A DNA stretch of 64,000 bases. Origin: Alopecurus myosuroides. Taxonomy: Eukaryota > Streptophyta > Magnoliopsida > Poales > Poaceae. This document shows positions 11,623 through 24,000 of this stretch, piece after piece; the first letter of the stretch is position 1, and each line of letters opens with the position of its first letter. The position numbers and the translations under genes are program-made. A model generated the notes under the pieces. The model saw only the letters and a program-made list of their open reading frames with translations. It ran no database searches and was not told the DNA's origin. The stretch spans positions 137,620,682 to 137,684,681 of the forward strand of contig CM054062.1 in the NCBI GenBank assembly GCA_028641055.1, in the 5' to 3' direction.

Positions 11623-11865
11623 TCATACGGAAAGTAAATTGAAACCAAGGGATTCGACAAGCATGACGTTCACTATAGTGATATCGGGAGCAATCACAAC
11701 CTTACCGAACCCCGATACCTTAGATGAGGACGAGTCTCCATAAGTGACGGTTGCTTGTATGTCATTTGGGCGCAACTCCGTCACAAGTTCTTTGCTTCCG
11801 GTCATATGACTAGTGCATCCACTATCAATTATCCATTTAGACCCACCGGAAGCATAGTCCTGCAA
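11623..11865 (-). pseudogene. Copia aspartic protease segment
   Basis: An 80-codon piece with the retropepsin core DSGCTSHMTG (active D-S-G) and YGDSSSSKVSGFGKV typical of Copia proteases. It ends in NLLSV and a stop, separated from the integrase segment by a break at about 11611-11622. Upstream it should join the gag C-terminus, from which it is out of frame. Confidence 0.88.
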
Positions 11866-12110
11866 GAGATCATTGACTAGAGTTAGGACCCGAGGAGGGT
11901 CCCTTCATGTTAGCAACAAGGGTCTTTGGAACCCAAATGGTATAGTCAATGTAACCCTCAATAGGAACAACATATTTAGCTTGCACAACACCATAATAAT
12001 CAACATATAAGAAATGGTGTGGATTGTTAGTTCCCACGGAGATGCTACGAGTAGTGTTGTCCCCCATGAGACTACTACTCGAAGCAACATTGCTTGCTTG
12101 TGCGGGAGTG

Positions 12111-12935
12111 CTACGAGTAGTGTTGTCCCGAGGCACCAATGTTGGCCTTCTTCTTGTTCTTCTTCTTCTTTTTCTTATTCTTGGAAACATAGCCAAGACC
12201 TTGCTTGCCCAATTTTGGCCTTGGAGCACTCAATTGTGGCCTAGAAACAACCACATGAGGACTAGGGGCCACCACTTGTGGGGTAGAGACCACAACCTTC
12301 TCAACTTGAGGGCTTTTGCCCTTGAGCCTTGCAAGCTCATCTTTCAACCTAGTATTTTCCTCAATGATATTTGCATGATCACAAGAAGAAGTAGAGGTGC
12401 TAGGTTTGTTAAGTTGATTAAGTTGAGTTTGAAGTTGTTCATGCAACTCTTTGAGAGAAAAATGTTGACTCTCCAAAGCTTTGTGAGCCTCGGTTAGTTT
12501 TTCAAACTCCTCGGTTAGTTTACCATGACCAACACCAAACTCAACCTTATTCTTTTTAGCCTTTTTATATTTAGAAATTGCAAGGTCACATTCCTTAGTG
12601 ATATTAGAAACAAGTTCATTATGAGTTTCCTCAATAGATTCAAGTTCCTCCTCAAGAGAAACTCTACCATAATGCTCTTCCTCAAGAGTCATAGTGAGGG
12701 ATGTGATTTCATCCGAATCCCTTCTTTCAACCTCACCTTTCTTCTCAAGAGCTTCTTGGGCATCTCCCAATTGGCTCATGAGATGTTCGAAGTACTTCTG
12801 GGTCTCCCCTTGCATGTTAGACATAAAACGTTCCAAGGAGAGCATTTCATCTTCTACTCTAAGACTAGCTAGATTTTCTAGTTCACTTGGGGTCTTAGAG
12901 TTGGGAGAAGTTGATACCTCTGAGGCCTTAGCCAT
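12111..12935 (-). CDS. Sirevirus gag C-terminal coiled-coil segment
   Basis: A 274-codon open frame rich in Glu, Lys and Leu. Residues about 25-205 have strong coiled-coil character (for example EKKGEVERRDSDEITS, HEQLQTQLNQLNK). A basic end (KNKKKKKKNKKKAN) lies near residues 253-267. It follows the zinc knuckle after a frameshift at about 12940-12960. A long coiled coil after the nucleocapsid is a Sirevirus gag feature. Confidence 0.8.
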   Translation of the reverse strand: MAKASEVSTSPNSKTPSELENLASLRVEDEMLSLERFMSNMQGETQKYFEHLMSQLGDAQEALEKKGEVERRDSDEITSLTMTLEEEHYGRVSLEEELESIEETHNELVSNITKECDLAISKYKKAKKNKVEFGVGHGKLTEEFEKLTEAHKALESQHFSLKELHEQLQTQLNQLNKPSTSTSSCDHANIIEENTRLKDELARLKGKSPQVEKVVVSTPQVVAPSPHVVVSRPQLSAPRPKLGKQGLGYVSKNKKKKKKNKKKANIGASGQHYS

Positions 12936-14443
12936 GAAGCACTTGGCATTTGGGTGAGGATGATTTTCATTTGGGGATTTAAAGATGAAGACGATGGAGT
13001 ATAGGCAATAGCTAGAGCGGCCACTTCACTAGTAGTTTCTTGTTCTTCATCACTCCTGGAATCATATTCCTCTTGAGTCACTAGCACAAACTTGGTGGGA
13101 GATTTCTTGTTGAAGGGTTTCTTCTTGAAATGAGGTTTCTTGTACTCAACCTTGGACTTGTCCTTGCGAACGAGCTTGCCATCATGGTGTTCTCTATTTT
13201 CATAGGGACACTCCGCAACGAAGTGGTTATTATCTTGACAATTGAAGCAAGACCTCACTTTTTGAGCCTCATCATTGCCATAGCGAGACTTGGTCTTCTC
13301 CTCAACAAATTTCTTGGCCTTAGGAGGATTCCTCCAAAACTTTTGCGCAGTGAGAGCAATGATATCCTTGAGCACGAGATCATACTCTTGATCCTTCAAT
13401 GGAGCCAACACCTCATTGCCTTCTTCTTCATACTCAACTTCTTGAGACACAACCTTGGCCTTCAAAGCAACCGATGCCCCTTTGTGCATTCCTATGGCCC
13501 TAGCACGGTTGTCAAGAGCATTCTTGGTTTGCACTTGATAGGAGCACATTTCTTGCATGACTTGAGTTGAGGTCATAGAAGGGAAATCATGTCTTCCTTG
13601 AATGCTTTTCAAGTCCGCGGGCTCAAATGGCATGAGGGAAATCATGTACTTCCTTTTGATCCAAGCATCATCAATGTACTTGGCACCAACATTAGTGAAT
13701 GCGGTGGCAAGTGTCTTGAGCCTTCGGTACATGTCTTAGTGGTTGTCTCCATCATGCATATAGAACCCTTCGGCCTCATTGGTCAAGGCATCATACCTAT
13801 TCCTTTGCGTGCTCTCATTGCCCACAAACATGACGACAAGAGCGTCCCATGTTTCCTTGGCGGTGGAATATTGTCGAAGATGCGGCATGTGGTTAGGACC
13901 CACGGCTTGTTGAAGAACTGACAAGGCGGTGTAGTTGAGTTGACAATCTACGGCTTATCTTCTTGTGAGTTTCTTGGGGTCATAAGGCTTGTATCCATCA
14001 CGAGTGACACTCCAAAGCTCTATACAAGAAGAGTTCAAGTGAGTCTCCATGTAATATTGCCATTCACAGAAAGAATATGTATCAATTTAAAGTGGATCTC
14101 CCCTAGGGATTATATGAGGATGTGGGACGGGAGGATCGGGAGAATAACTTCTCGGGACGGAGTGAAATTCTCCATCTCCTTTTGTACCTTTCTTCGTGGA
14201 GTTCTCGGCGGAAGCAATTTTAGATGGATCACCATCTACCCCTTTCTCGGCGCCCTCCGGAGATTTTTCCGGAGGAGATGAGCCAGTTACCTTTGGTCCT
14301 TTGGCTTTCAAGAGTTCCATCAAGACTTGACGCAACTCATCGATTTTGGTGTCTATGGATGAGGTCAATGAATTTTTCAACTCATTGAGATCATTCATGG
14401 ACACCGTTGCCATGGAACCTTCGGTATCCGATTCATTACCCAT
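12878..14443 (-). pseudogene. Sirevirus-type gag, broken
   Basis: Starts at the ATG at 14443 (MGNESDTEGS), 41 bases after the primer site on the minus strand. The frame is interrupted at about 14087, 13960 and 13736. Recognisable parts are LRQYSTAKETWDALV, YRRLKTLATAFTNVGAKY and a CCHC zinc knuckle CFNCQDNNHFVAECPYE (about 13199-13250), which is a complete CX2CX4HX4C. A Lys-rich stretch follows. The intact protein would form the particle shell and bind RNA. At least three breaks make this copy non-functional. Confidence 0.88.
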
Positions 14444-14483
14444 ACTTAAACTCTTAGGCGATTAAGCCCGATAGAAGAGTCAA

Positions 14484-14496
14484 GGCTCTGATACCA
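14484..14496 (-). promoter_or_regulatory. Primer binding site of the Copia element
   Basis: On the minus strand TGGTATCAGAGCC, complementary to initiator methionine tRNA, lies two bases after the 5' LTR end. Confidence 0.92.
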
Positions 14497-14498
14497 AT

Positions 14499-14606
14499 TG
14501 AAAGTATCATATGGGCACCTAAAGGGGTAGGTGAATAGGTGCTACGACCAATTTTAATTTTTCTACACAATTAGGCTTGACACAAAGGTAAATTCTCTAG
14601 ATAGTG
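14499..14606 (-). repeat. 5' LTR of the Copia element, proximal part
   Basis: 108 bp matching 4103-4206. It is cut by the LARD-like element; the last five bases (TAGTG) are the duplicated target. Confidence 0.92.
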
Positions 14607-17600
14607 TGTAACACCCCTTCATTTTTGGAAAATGCAAAAATCAAAAAAATTTGAAACTTTTTGTTTTCATGTTTAGTAAGTCACCAAAAACCAAATGAGA
14701 TGCAAGAAACAAAAGAAAACAATACATATTGAAATTAAGAATCCAATTATACCTCTATTCCATAAACCCTAAAACCCTCTCAAATGAATTTTCTCACATA
14801 AAGAAAACTATTTTTTTTCTTTAGCAAACTTTATTACATAAAAGGTTTTCAATTCAAATATTACCTTGAAATTATTTATGGCAACAACAATAAAAGATTT
14901 ATAACCCTTAATAAAGTCCTAAGCCTAAAAAATGTTTGATGAGAATAAAATGTTTTAATAATAACTTTTAGTTGTTATTCCAAGTTTTATACATGAAGGG
15001 GTGAAAATGAAATGCATTGCTTTGAAAATAACATAACAAAAGGTTTTGAAAACAATATTATGACTTGTGGTTTTATTCTAAATTTTATTGATCAACAATA
15101 ATAATTAATTGATATGAACTAATTAAATAGCATTAAGTTACTATTAGTAAATCCTTCATATCCTAAAATTATAAAATGTGAAAACGGTTTAGAAATGGCT
15201 TTCCAAAAATATTATATGACATGTAAAATGTCTCTGAAATTTTATTTAGACAATAACATCAATTTATTATTTTCTAAATTTTTAAATAGCCTTAAAGTAT
15301 TATTAGTGTTTTATTTATTTTTCAAAATATAAAATTGTGAAAACAAGATTAAATGACTTTCAAAAAAATGTTTTCAACATTTATAATACCACTGAAATTT
15401 TAATTGGCCAATAACTATGTTTTATAAATTTTTAAATTAAAAATCACATTAAGTAACTATTAAGGAATTATTCAAATTTCCAAATTCAAAATATAAAATA
15501 TGTTGAATTGTTTCCAAAAATGGTACTGTTGGAAAGTAATTGAAATTTCAAGAATTTAGAATTTGGTTCCATGTCATTTGGATATTTAAAACAGAAGTTA
15601 TTAAAGATTTAAATAAACAGAAATTAAAAGAAAAAAAAAGGATGACGGCATTGTTGACGTCATCGTCTTCTTCCTCCAAAAAGGAAACAACGAGCGTTTC
15701 GGACGAATTCAATCCCGTTGATTTCGCGCTTTTAATATCATTAATCTCTCCTCTCTCTGGCCCTTTACATAGCCCCCGAGACCCTCTCCATTTCCCCTCC
15801 CTTGCCCCCTCGATCCATGGTCGTATGCCGTAGGTATCGCACGCCGGAATAGCTTCTGTCCGCCGCCGTCCTTCGCGATTTCCGGCCATCTAGGTGAGCC
15901 TCCGCCCCCGGTTCCTCGTCCTTTACCTTCCCCATGTCTTCGCGCACCTCCCTCACCTCTCGGTTCTCCTTTTTGTGCAACGAGGCCACCGCGCCATCCA
16001 TGACCGAGGCACGCCGGAGCTGTGCCGTCTCCGACCGTGCGCCATCGTCGTCTAGGGCCTCCAGGGCGCACAACATCACCACCAAAGTGCTCCCCGCGTC
16101 GCGCAGCACCTCGAGGTGGCCTACGTTGAGCCCGAGGACAACTGGAGCGCCGACACCGTCAACCTTCCGCGAGCAGCGCCACCGCAACCTCCATCTCCGG
16201 CGACCTAGCTCCGGTGAGACCCCTCCCCCTCTCTCTGTCGTTCGATCTGGATGAACGTCTAGGATTAGATCCCCACCGAAGGGGTATGCCACCCTCAGAT
16301 CTGGATCTGACGGCTCAGATCTGGATCCACTTGTCCACGTCATAGTCCAGTCAGCAGCACAGTCAGCAGCAGCACCCAATCAGATCCAGCCACGTGGCCC
16401 AACCTTATTTGAAAATTTCTCCCGGTGGAATTATTTTGGCAGTTTTACAGTTTAGCCCCTGCAATTTCAATCCATCATATCTTTTGATCCATGAAGCCAA
16501 ATTTAGCAATCTTGGACTTTTTGAAAAGCCCTTGACAATTAGAAACTTTTGGCACTGGCAAAATACAAATTTGAGAAACTTAAATTTGATCATTTTCAAA
16601 TATGCTTGTTTGATGAAATTTGACATAATTCAAATTCTACAAATCCAAATATTGTAAATAAAATATATTTGGAAACCTTAGGATGTGTACTTTCATATCC
16701 TCTGTCCCAAAATAATATTTGAACAAATTAAAATTGAATTTTGAATTAAGTTGTCTATTTGAGTATTTTTTACATAGATTAAATTCTATAAATATTTTCA
16801 ATATAGTTCCTTTTACAAAATTGCTCCATTTGATAACCTTGAAACAGAAACAACCTTGCCCAACCATTTTGGACATCCTTGGACCATGGCCATGTGTTTT
16901 TGACCAAAAACCCAACCTAGTGATTCATCCATCTTTACCATGTCTTAGGAATTGTTTTCAACTGTTATTCCTTGATGTTATGTCTATTTGGAGCCAAGCC
17001 AAGTCCTTAGAATGTGTCAATCACATATAGTACCAAGTAGTGAAATTTAGTTTTCTATCTACTTCTCCACTCCCCTTTCATGCTTCAAGAAATCATCAAG
17101 CTAATAAATTGGAGATCAAGACTCAAGCACAAGAAGAAAACTTCCATCTCCAACTTAGTGGCAACATGAAGAGATAAAAAGAAGATCATTGAAGAATTTG
17201 AAGTAAGGGAATTGTGCTTCACAACAACTAGAAGAAACTCAATGAAGTACAAATGTATAAAGAAATGAAGAAGACATCTTCCTCTCTATTTCTATCCTTC
17301 TTCTATTTTCCTTCAAATTGACTTAGTGGTATTTGTGCCCATCCCATACCCAAACCAATTAGTGAAGTAAAACACATGAAGAATCTATCAAGACCAAGAG
17401 AAGAATCCATCCAAGGAAAAAAAAAGACTACAATAGAAGCATGGAGATGATCTTCAAGAAGACAAGCATGTGAAGACTTGGAGAAATCCATACAAGTTGA
17501 AGAATAACAAGTTATTTTTGTCCAACCATTGACCCAAATGGAAAACCCTAGACTTAGTAATATTTTCCCTTTGATGAGGAAGTTAGTACGCCTACCCTAA

Positions 17601-19289
17601 CAACAATGGAATATACTAACATAGTCACTCAAATATTTTTGAAGGTGAATATGACCAAGTGTTTGCATGTATTACTTTAGTTGAAAAAGTAATATGTTTA
17701 TTCTTAGTGAACTCTTGGAACTTCCTCGACAAGTATGGTTAAAATAAAGTTAGTATTCTACAAAACTCAACCTATTCCATCCCAAGTAAACCCTTGGAAT
17801 TTCCTTAACAAGAATGAGACCACTAGAGAATGAATCTTTCAACTCAAACCTAGACCTTGTCCTAACCAACTTGGTTAAGCCCCTTTTGATATGTTAGTTG
17901 CTATGTATGTTTTCTACACTTGTATGTTTGTTTGTTAGGATGCTTGTTTATTTGGTTTTGTGTTGTCAATGAATAGATTGTACGGAGAGCAACGATCTTT
18001 TGTGAAGAGAGTGTGATATCTTCACCAACTTCAACAAGGCAAGTAACACATCATCAACTACCCATTATTTTCTATATGCATTAGTTGGTTTTTGAGTAGT
18101 ATGCATTGATAGGAAATTTTTACTAAGTTATATTATGATATGCTATTATCCTAGTAGTGTGTAGCCATCTCTTTTATCCTTGTTATTTATAGCCTTAGAA
18201 CTTGATAGATGCTATGTAATGAGACAAATGATTTTTACTTGATGTTGTGAAAAAATTCTAAGTAACAACTTCAATGAACCACCTGGGTGGATTTGGTTGT
18301 TTGGCTGATGAGAGTTGAGTGTCTCCCCGAGGGGTGTTCACTTGAGGAATGCCACCCAGGAACAAAGTGATTATGATGCTCCCCAAGTTTAGATTGCTTC
18401 CAGTGCAGCCTTTAGTCTTATGGGCTCTGTCTTGATCAACTAAGTTGTGAGGGTTCAGCCCGGGCTTGACAAGCAGATGTAGCATAATTATAGGTGGAAC
18501 GGGTCTTGCCATTGGGTTGCATTCTTGCTTCTGAAAGATCTCGTCTCGATTCTTCTCCTTTCCTTAATGCACTCAGAGTGTATAGGATGTTTGGGTTGAA
18601 TTGGGTCTGAAGGTGAAAGTGCACAAGCTCTGCAGAGTCAACAAACTAAGATCTTAGCCGTGTCCCCGGTTATGGGCAACTATGAGCAGCTGGACAAGGA
18701 AGGACGGAAGAATCACATCACCATTTTCAATAAGTAAAATTTGACCAAGTGAACAGTATTTGTGGTGCTTGGATTTCAGTCCAATGATGCCACCCCTTGA
18801 AAAGAAAAGTTGTTTTACAAAAGAGATAGAAGAAAATTTGCTTTATGAAAACTTAGCCAAAACTCCACTCAGCCAAATGAGCATGTAGTATTAGTCTTGC
18901 CATTTATATCCACCATAGTGTTACTTGCCAATACATTAAATTGTATTGACCCCCTTGTGGATGCATATTCCATATTGCAGATATTTCTGAAGACGAGTGA
19001 GGATTTCGTTTAGGATCTCGAGACCATCGCCAACATGTTTTGCCTGTGGCACATGAAGAAGATGGGCTCAATGTTGTACTATGTTTTCTGCTGTATTTCT
19101 TTGTTTTCTGCTAGTCCTCTAAGACTATGCAAGTTGTAATACTATTTTGTAAAGACTGGATCATGCAATGTAATAGAATTTGATGCATTTGCATGATATT
19201 TCATTTTGTACTGTGGTGCTAGCAAATGATCCAGGGACTAGCACACTAACACAGATGTTCTTACATTATTTAAATGTGGGAACGCTACA
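14607..19289 (+). repeat. 5' LTR of the LARD-like element
   Basis: 4683 bp. It differs from the 3' LTR at roughly 1-2% of positions by eye, so the insertion is young compared with its hosts. Confidence 0.93.
15640..16390 (+). other. GC- and CpG-rich island in the 5' LTR of the LARD
   Basis: A sharp switch from AT-rich to GC-rich sequence with a CATCTAGGTGAGCC splice-donor-like site (about 15887-15900). It resembles a transcribed leader. Open frames on both strands (for example 16379-15765 minus) show no recognisable domain. Confidence 0.6.
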
Positions 19290-21056
19290 AAATGGTATCA
19301 GAGCATTGTGTTGCCTGTAGAATTCGAGACCCTTAGGTTTGGAAGCCATTTTTGATCATGTTATTATCTCCTTAGAGTGTTTTGGATCCTAGCGGCATAG
19401 TGAGATGAAGCGGCCCGGACAACTTTACGTGTCCACGGACACGAGACCGTTCCCTGATTGGCTAGCGGGTGCCAGTATCTCTCACTATAGTGAATATCCA
19501 ATTCGCAACAAGTTGTTAATAACCCCTTGATCACCCTAGGATTGAAAACTTTCTATGTTCAAACTTTCTAGAAACAAAACAATCCTCTTAATCTTTCTCA
19601 TATCCTCTCATCTATTATTCACCTTCAAAATTTTCTAGATGACCTCCCTCCTCAATACCATCAAGACAGGAATATTGATGACCATACCATGAAGTGCAAG
19701 AAGTATTTTCACCACATGAAGACCTACACTCAAGAAATTGAAGAAAAACTCAAGAAGATATAGACGAGACCACCAATCTAGTTCCTTTGTTAGAACAACG
19801 TTAACATGTTAGTGTATTGATCATATCAATGAGTGTGATATGACAATATTAGTGTTTTCTAAAAACCATGATGTTTGGTGTGATGAATGTATTGCTATGT
19901 GTTTGTTATGTGTTGATTGCAAGATGAGTTTCCTTGATCTGCTGTGTTGGAGTAGGATCTTCCTTAGATCTTTCTAATCTTCATTCATGCCTGCTAAACC
20001 AAACCCAACCCTATACCCATTTAACACCCATAGTGAGTTTCCAACTGGAGTGCACCAACTGACTTCATACCCAAGACCACCCTTTTGAGACACAAACCAT
20101 CCAATTTAGGATTGCCAAAATCTTAGGATTTTGTTCTTTTGTGTGAAGGAACAATCACATCCATGATCAATGCCAACTACATCATAAGGAGCATCAAGCC
20201 AATCAACAAGTGAAGATAGACAACTTGACTCAAAGTTGCATGAGCTATGAAGATTTCAGATCCAACTACACCAAGAGAAGAAATAATGAAGAAACACAAC
20301 TATCCATCTTGTGTTACATAAGAGTTTTACGCAACCCACTAGTTGAGAAGTGATAGCTTGGCTCAAGTTTGTCTTACAGATTGGAAACTTTCTGTTAGAC
20401 AAGTAAGGTGACCTAGTGTTATTAAACAAGATTCATCAATCCAAGTACAAGGTAATAATTGAGTGCAACATGGATTGGCCCCCATGGTGACTACTCACAT
20501 TATTTACTTTTGCTATGAGGAATGTTAAATCTGAGTGACATACCTAAGAGAGACGACGATGTTAAGCCTGAACCATAGAATGGTAGAATACAATAATGAC
20601 CCTATGTTAGTGTTGCTGAAAACGTACTATTTTCGGTGAGGATCAAGCCAACCTTGGAGATACCAAACAAATGGAAGATTTTTGCCTGCCATGAGAGTTT
20701 CTTTAGAAATAGCATGATTTTTACCATCAAGGATGACAACAAGAAGATTTCCAAGGGAATCAAAAGACCAAGTTGAGAGTGACCCAAGGACTTTTGATTG
20801 ACCCAAAGAGTGACCCCTCAGTGTCAAAGGTAGTTCAACATACCTATGTTGGTCTACAGCTCTACCGCGAAGGAAAGTTCTACTCAAGCCAATACCAAAT
20901 CAATCTACACTCCAATCCAATGAAAATAGACTATCCACAAAAGTTACTTTTAAGGGTGGTAGCCACCCAGTTGTTTTGGAACCCAGTTACCCAAACCTAA
21001 TCTTCTTTCTAGCCTTCCCAAATCTCGGGACGAGATTTCTTTTAAGGGTGGTAGTC
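19290..21056 (+). mobile_element. Internal region of the LARD-like element
   Basis: 1767 bp, non-coding. It opens with the primer site TGGTATCAGAGC (19293-19304) and closes with the purine-rich AAGGGTGGTAGTC (about 21044-21056) before the 3' LTR. I see nothing else. Confidence 0.9.
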
Positions 21057-24000
21057 TGTAACACCCCTTCATTTTTGGAAAATGCAAAAATCACAAAATT
21101 TTGAAACGTTTTGTTTTCATGTTTAGTAAGTCACCAAAAACCAAATGAGATGCAAGAAACAAAAGAAAACAATACATATTGAAATTAAGAATCCAATTAT
21201 ACCTCTATTCCATAAACCCTAAAACCCTCTCAAATGAATTTTCTCACATAAAGAAAACATTTTTTTTTCTTTAGCAAACTTTATTACATAAAAGGTTTTC
21301 AATTCAAATATTACCTTGAAATTATTTATGGCAACAACAATAAAAGATTTATAACCCTTAATAAAGTCCTAAGCCTAAAAAATGTTTGATCAGAATAAAA
21401 TGTTTTAATAATAACTTTTAGTTGTTATTCCAAGTTTTAAACATGAAGGGGTGAAAATGAAATGCATTGCTTTGAAAATAACATAACAAAAGGTTTTGAA
21501 AACAATATTATGACTTGTGGTTTAATTCTAAATTTTATTGATCAACAATAATAATTAATTGATATGAACTAATTAAATAGCATTAAGTTACTATTAGTAA
21601 ATCCTTCATATCCTAAAATTATAAAATGTGAAAATGGTTTAGAAATGGCTTTCCAAAAATATTATATGACATGTAAAATGTCTCTGAAATTTTATTTAGA
21701 CAATAACATCAATTTGTTATTTTCTAAATTTTAAAATAGCCTTAAAGTATTATTAGTGTTTTATTTATTTTTCAAAATATAAATTGTGAAAACAAGATTA
21801 AATGACTTTCAAAAAAATGTTTTCAACATTTATAATACCACTGAAATTTTAATTGGCCAATAACTATGTTTTATAAATTTTTAAATTAAAAATCACATTA
21901 AGTAACTATTAAGGAATTATTCAAATTTCCAAATTCAAAAAATAAAATATGTTGAATTGTTTCCAAAAATGGTACTGTTGGAAAGTAATTGAAATTTCAA
22001 GAATTTAGAATTTGGTTCCATGTCATTTGGATATTTAAAACAGAAGTTATTAAAGATTTAAATAAACAGAAATTAAAAGAAAAAAAAAAGGATGACGTCA
22101 TTGTTGACGTCATCGTCTTCTTCCTCCAAAAAGGAAACAGCGAGCGTTTCGGATGAATTCAATCCCGTCGATTTCGCGCTTTTAAGATCATTAATCTCTC
22201 CTCTCTCTGGCCCTTTACATAGCCCCCGAGACCCTCTCCATTTCCCCTCCCTTGCCCCCTCGATCCATGGCCGTATGCCATAGGTATCGCACGCCGGAAT
22301 AGCTTCTGTCCGCCGCTGTCCTTCGCGATTTCCGGCCATCTAGGTGAGCCTCCGCCCCCGGTTCCTCGTCCTTTACCTTCCCCATGTCTTCGCGCACCTC
22401 CCTCACCTCTCGGTTCTCCTTTTTGTGCAACGAGGCCACCGCGCCATCCATGACCGAGGCACGCCGGAGCTGTGCCATCTCCGACCGTGCGCCATCGTCG
22501 TTTAGGGCCTCCAGGGCGCACGGCATCACCACCAAAGTGCTCCCCGCGTCGCGCAGCACCTCGAGGTGGCCTCCGTTGAGCCCGAGGACAACTGGAGCGC
22601 CGACACCGTCAACCTTCCGCGAGCAGCGCCACCGCAACCTCCATCTCCGGCGACCTAGCTCCGGTGAGACCCCTCCCCCTCTCTCTGTCGTTCGATCTGG
22701 ATGAACGTCTAGGATTAGATCCCCACCGAAGGGGTATGCCACCCTCAGATCTGGATCTGACGGCTCAGATCTGGATCCACTTATCCACGTCATAGTCCAG
22801 TCAGCAGCATAGTCAGCAGCAGCACCCAATCAGATCCAGCCACGTGGCCCAACCTTATTTGAAAATTTCTCCCGCTGGAATTATTTTGGCAGTTTTACAG
22901 TTTAGCCCCTGCAACTTCAATCCATCATATCTTTTGATCCATGAAGCCAAATTTAGCAATATTGGACTTTTTGAAAAGCCCTTGACAATTAGAAACTTTT
23001 GGCACTGGCAAAATACAAATTTGAGAAACTTAAATTTGATCATTTTCAAATATGCTTGTTTGATGAAATTTGACATAATTCAATTTCTACAAATCCAAAT
23101 ATTGTAAATAAAATATATTTGGAAACCTTAGGATGTGTACTTTCATATCCTCTGTCCCAAAATAATATTTGAACAAATTAAAATTGAATTTTGAATTATG
23201 TTGTCTATTTGAGTATTTTTTACATAGATTAAATTCTATAAATATTTTCAATATAGTTCCTTTTACAAAATTGCTCCATTTGATAACCTTGAAACAGAAA
23301 AAACCTTGCCCAACCATTTTGGACATCCTTGGACCATGGCCATGTGTTTTTGACCAAAAACCCAACCTAGTGATTCATCCATCTTTACCATGTCTTAGGA
23401 ATTGTTTTCAACTGTTATTCCTTGATGTTATGTCTATTTGGAGCCAAGCCAAGTCCTTAGAATGTGTCAATCACATATAGTACCAAGTAGTGAAATTTAG
23501 TTTTCTATCTACTTCTCCACTCCCCTTTCATGCTTCAAGAAATCATCAAGCTAACAAATTGGGGATCAAGACTCAAGCACAAGAAGAAAACTTCCATCTC
23601 CAACTTAGTGGCAACATGAAGAGATAAAAAGAAGATCATTGAAGAATTTGAAGTAAGGGAATTGTGCTTCACAACAACTAGAAGAAACTCAACGAAGTAC
23701 AAATGTATGAAGAAATGAAGAAGACATCTTCCTCTCTATTTCTATCCTTCTTCTATTTTCCTTCAAATTGACTTAGTGGTATTTGTGCCCATCCCATACC
23801 CAAACCAATTAGTGAAGTAAAACACATGAAGAATCTATCAAGACCAAGAGAAGAATCCATCCAAGGAAAAAAAAGACTACAATAGAAGCATGGAGATGAT
23901 CTTCAAGAATACAAGCATGTGAAGACTTGGAGAAATCCATACAAGTTGAAGAATAACAAGTTATTTTTGTCCAACCATTGAACCAAATGGAAAACCCTAG

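Noticed and set aside
15765..16379. 204-codon minus ORF in the LARD LTR as a gene
   Set aside because: Kept in both LTRs because they are near-identical copies. No domain, and long frames are expected in GC-rich DNA.
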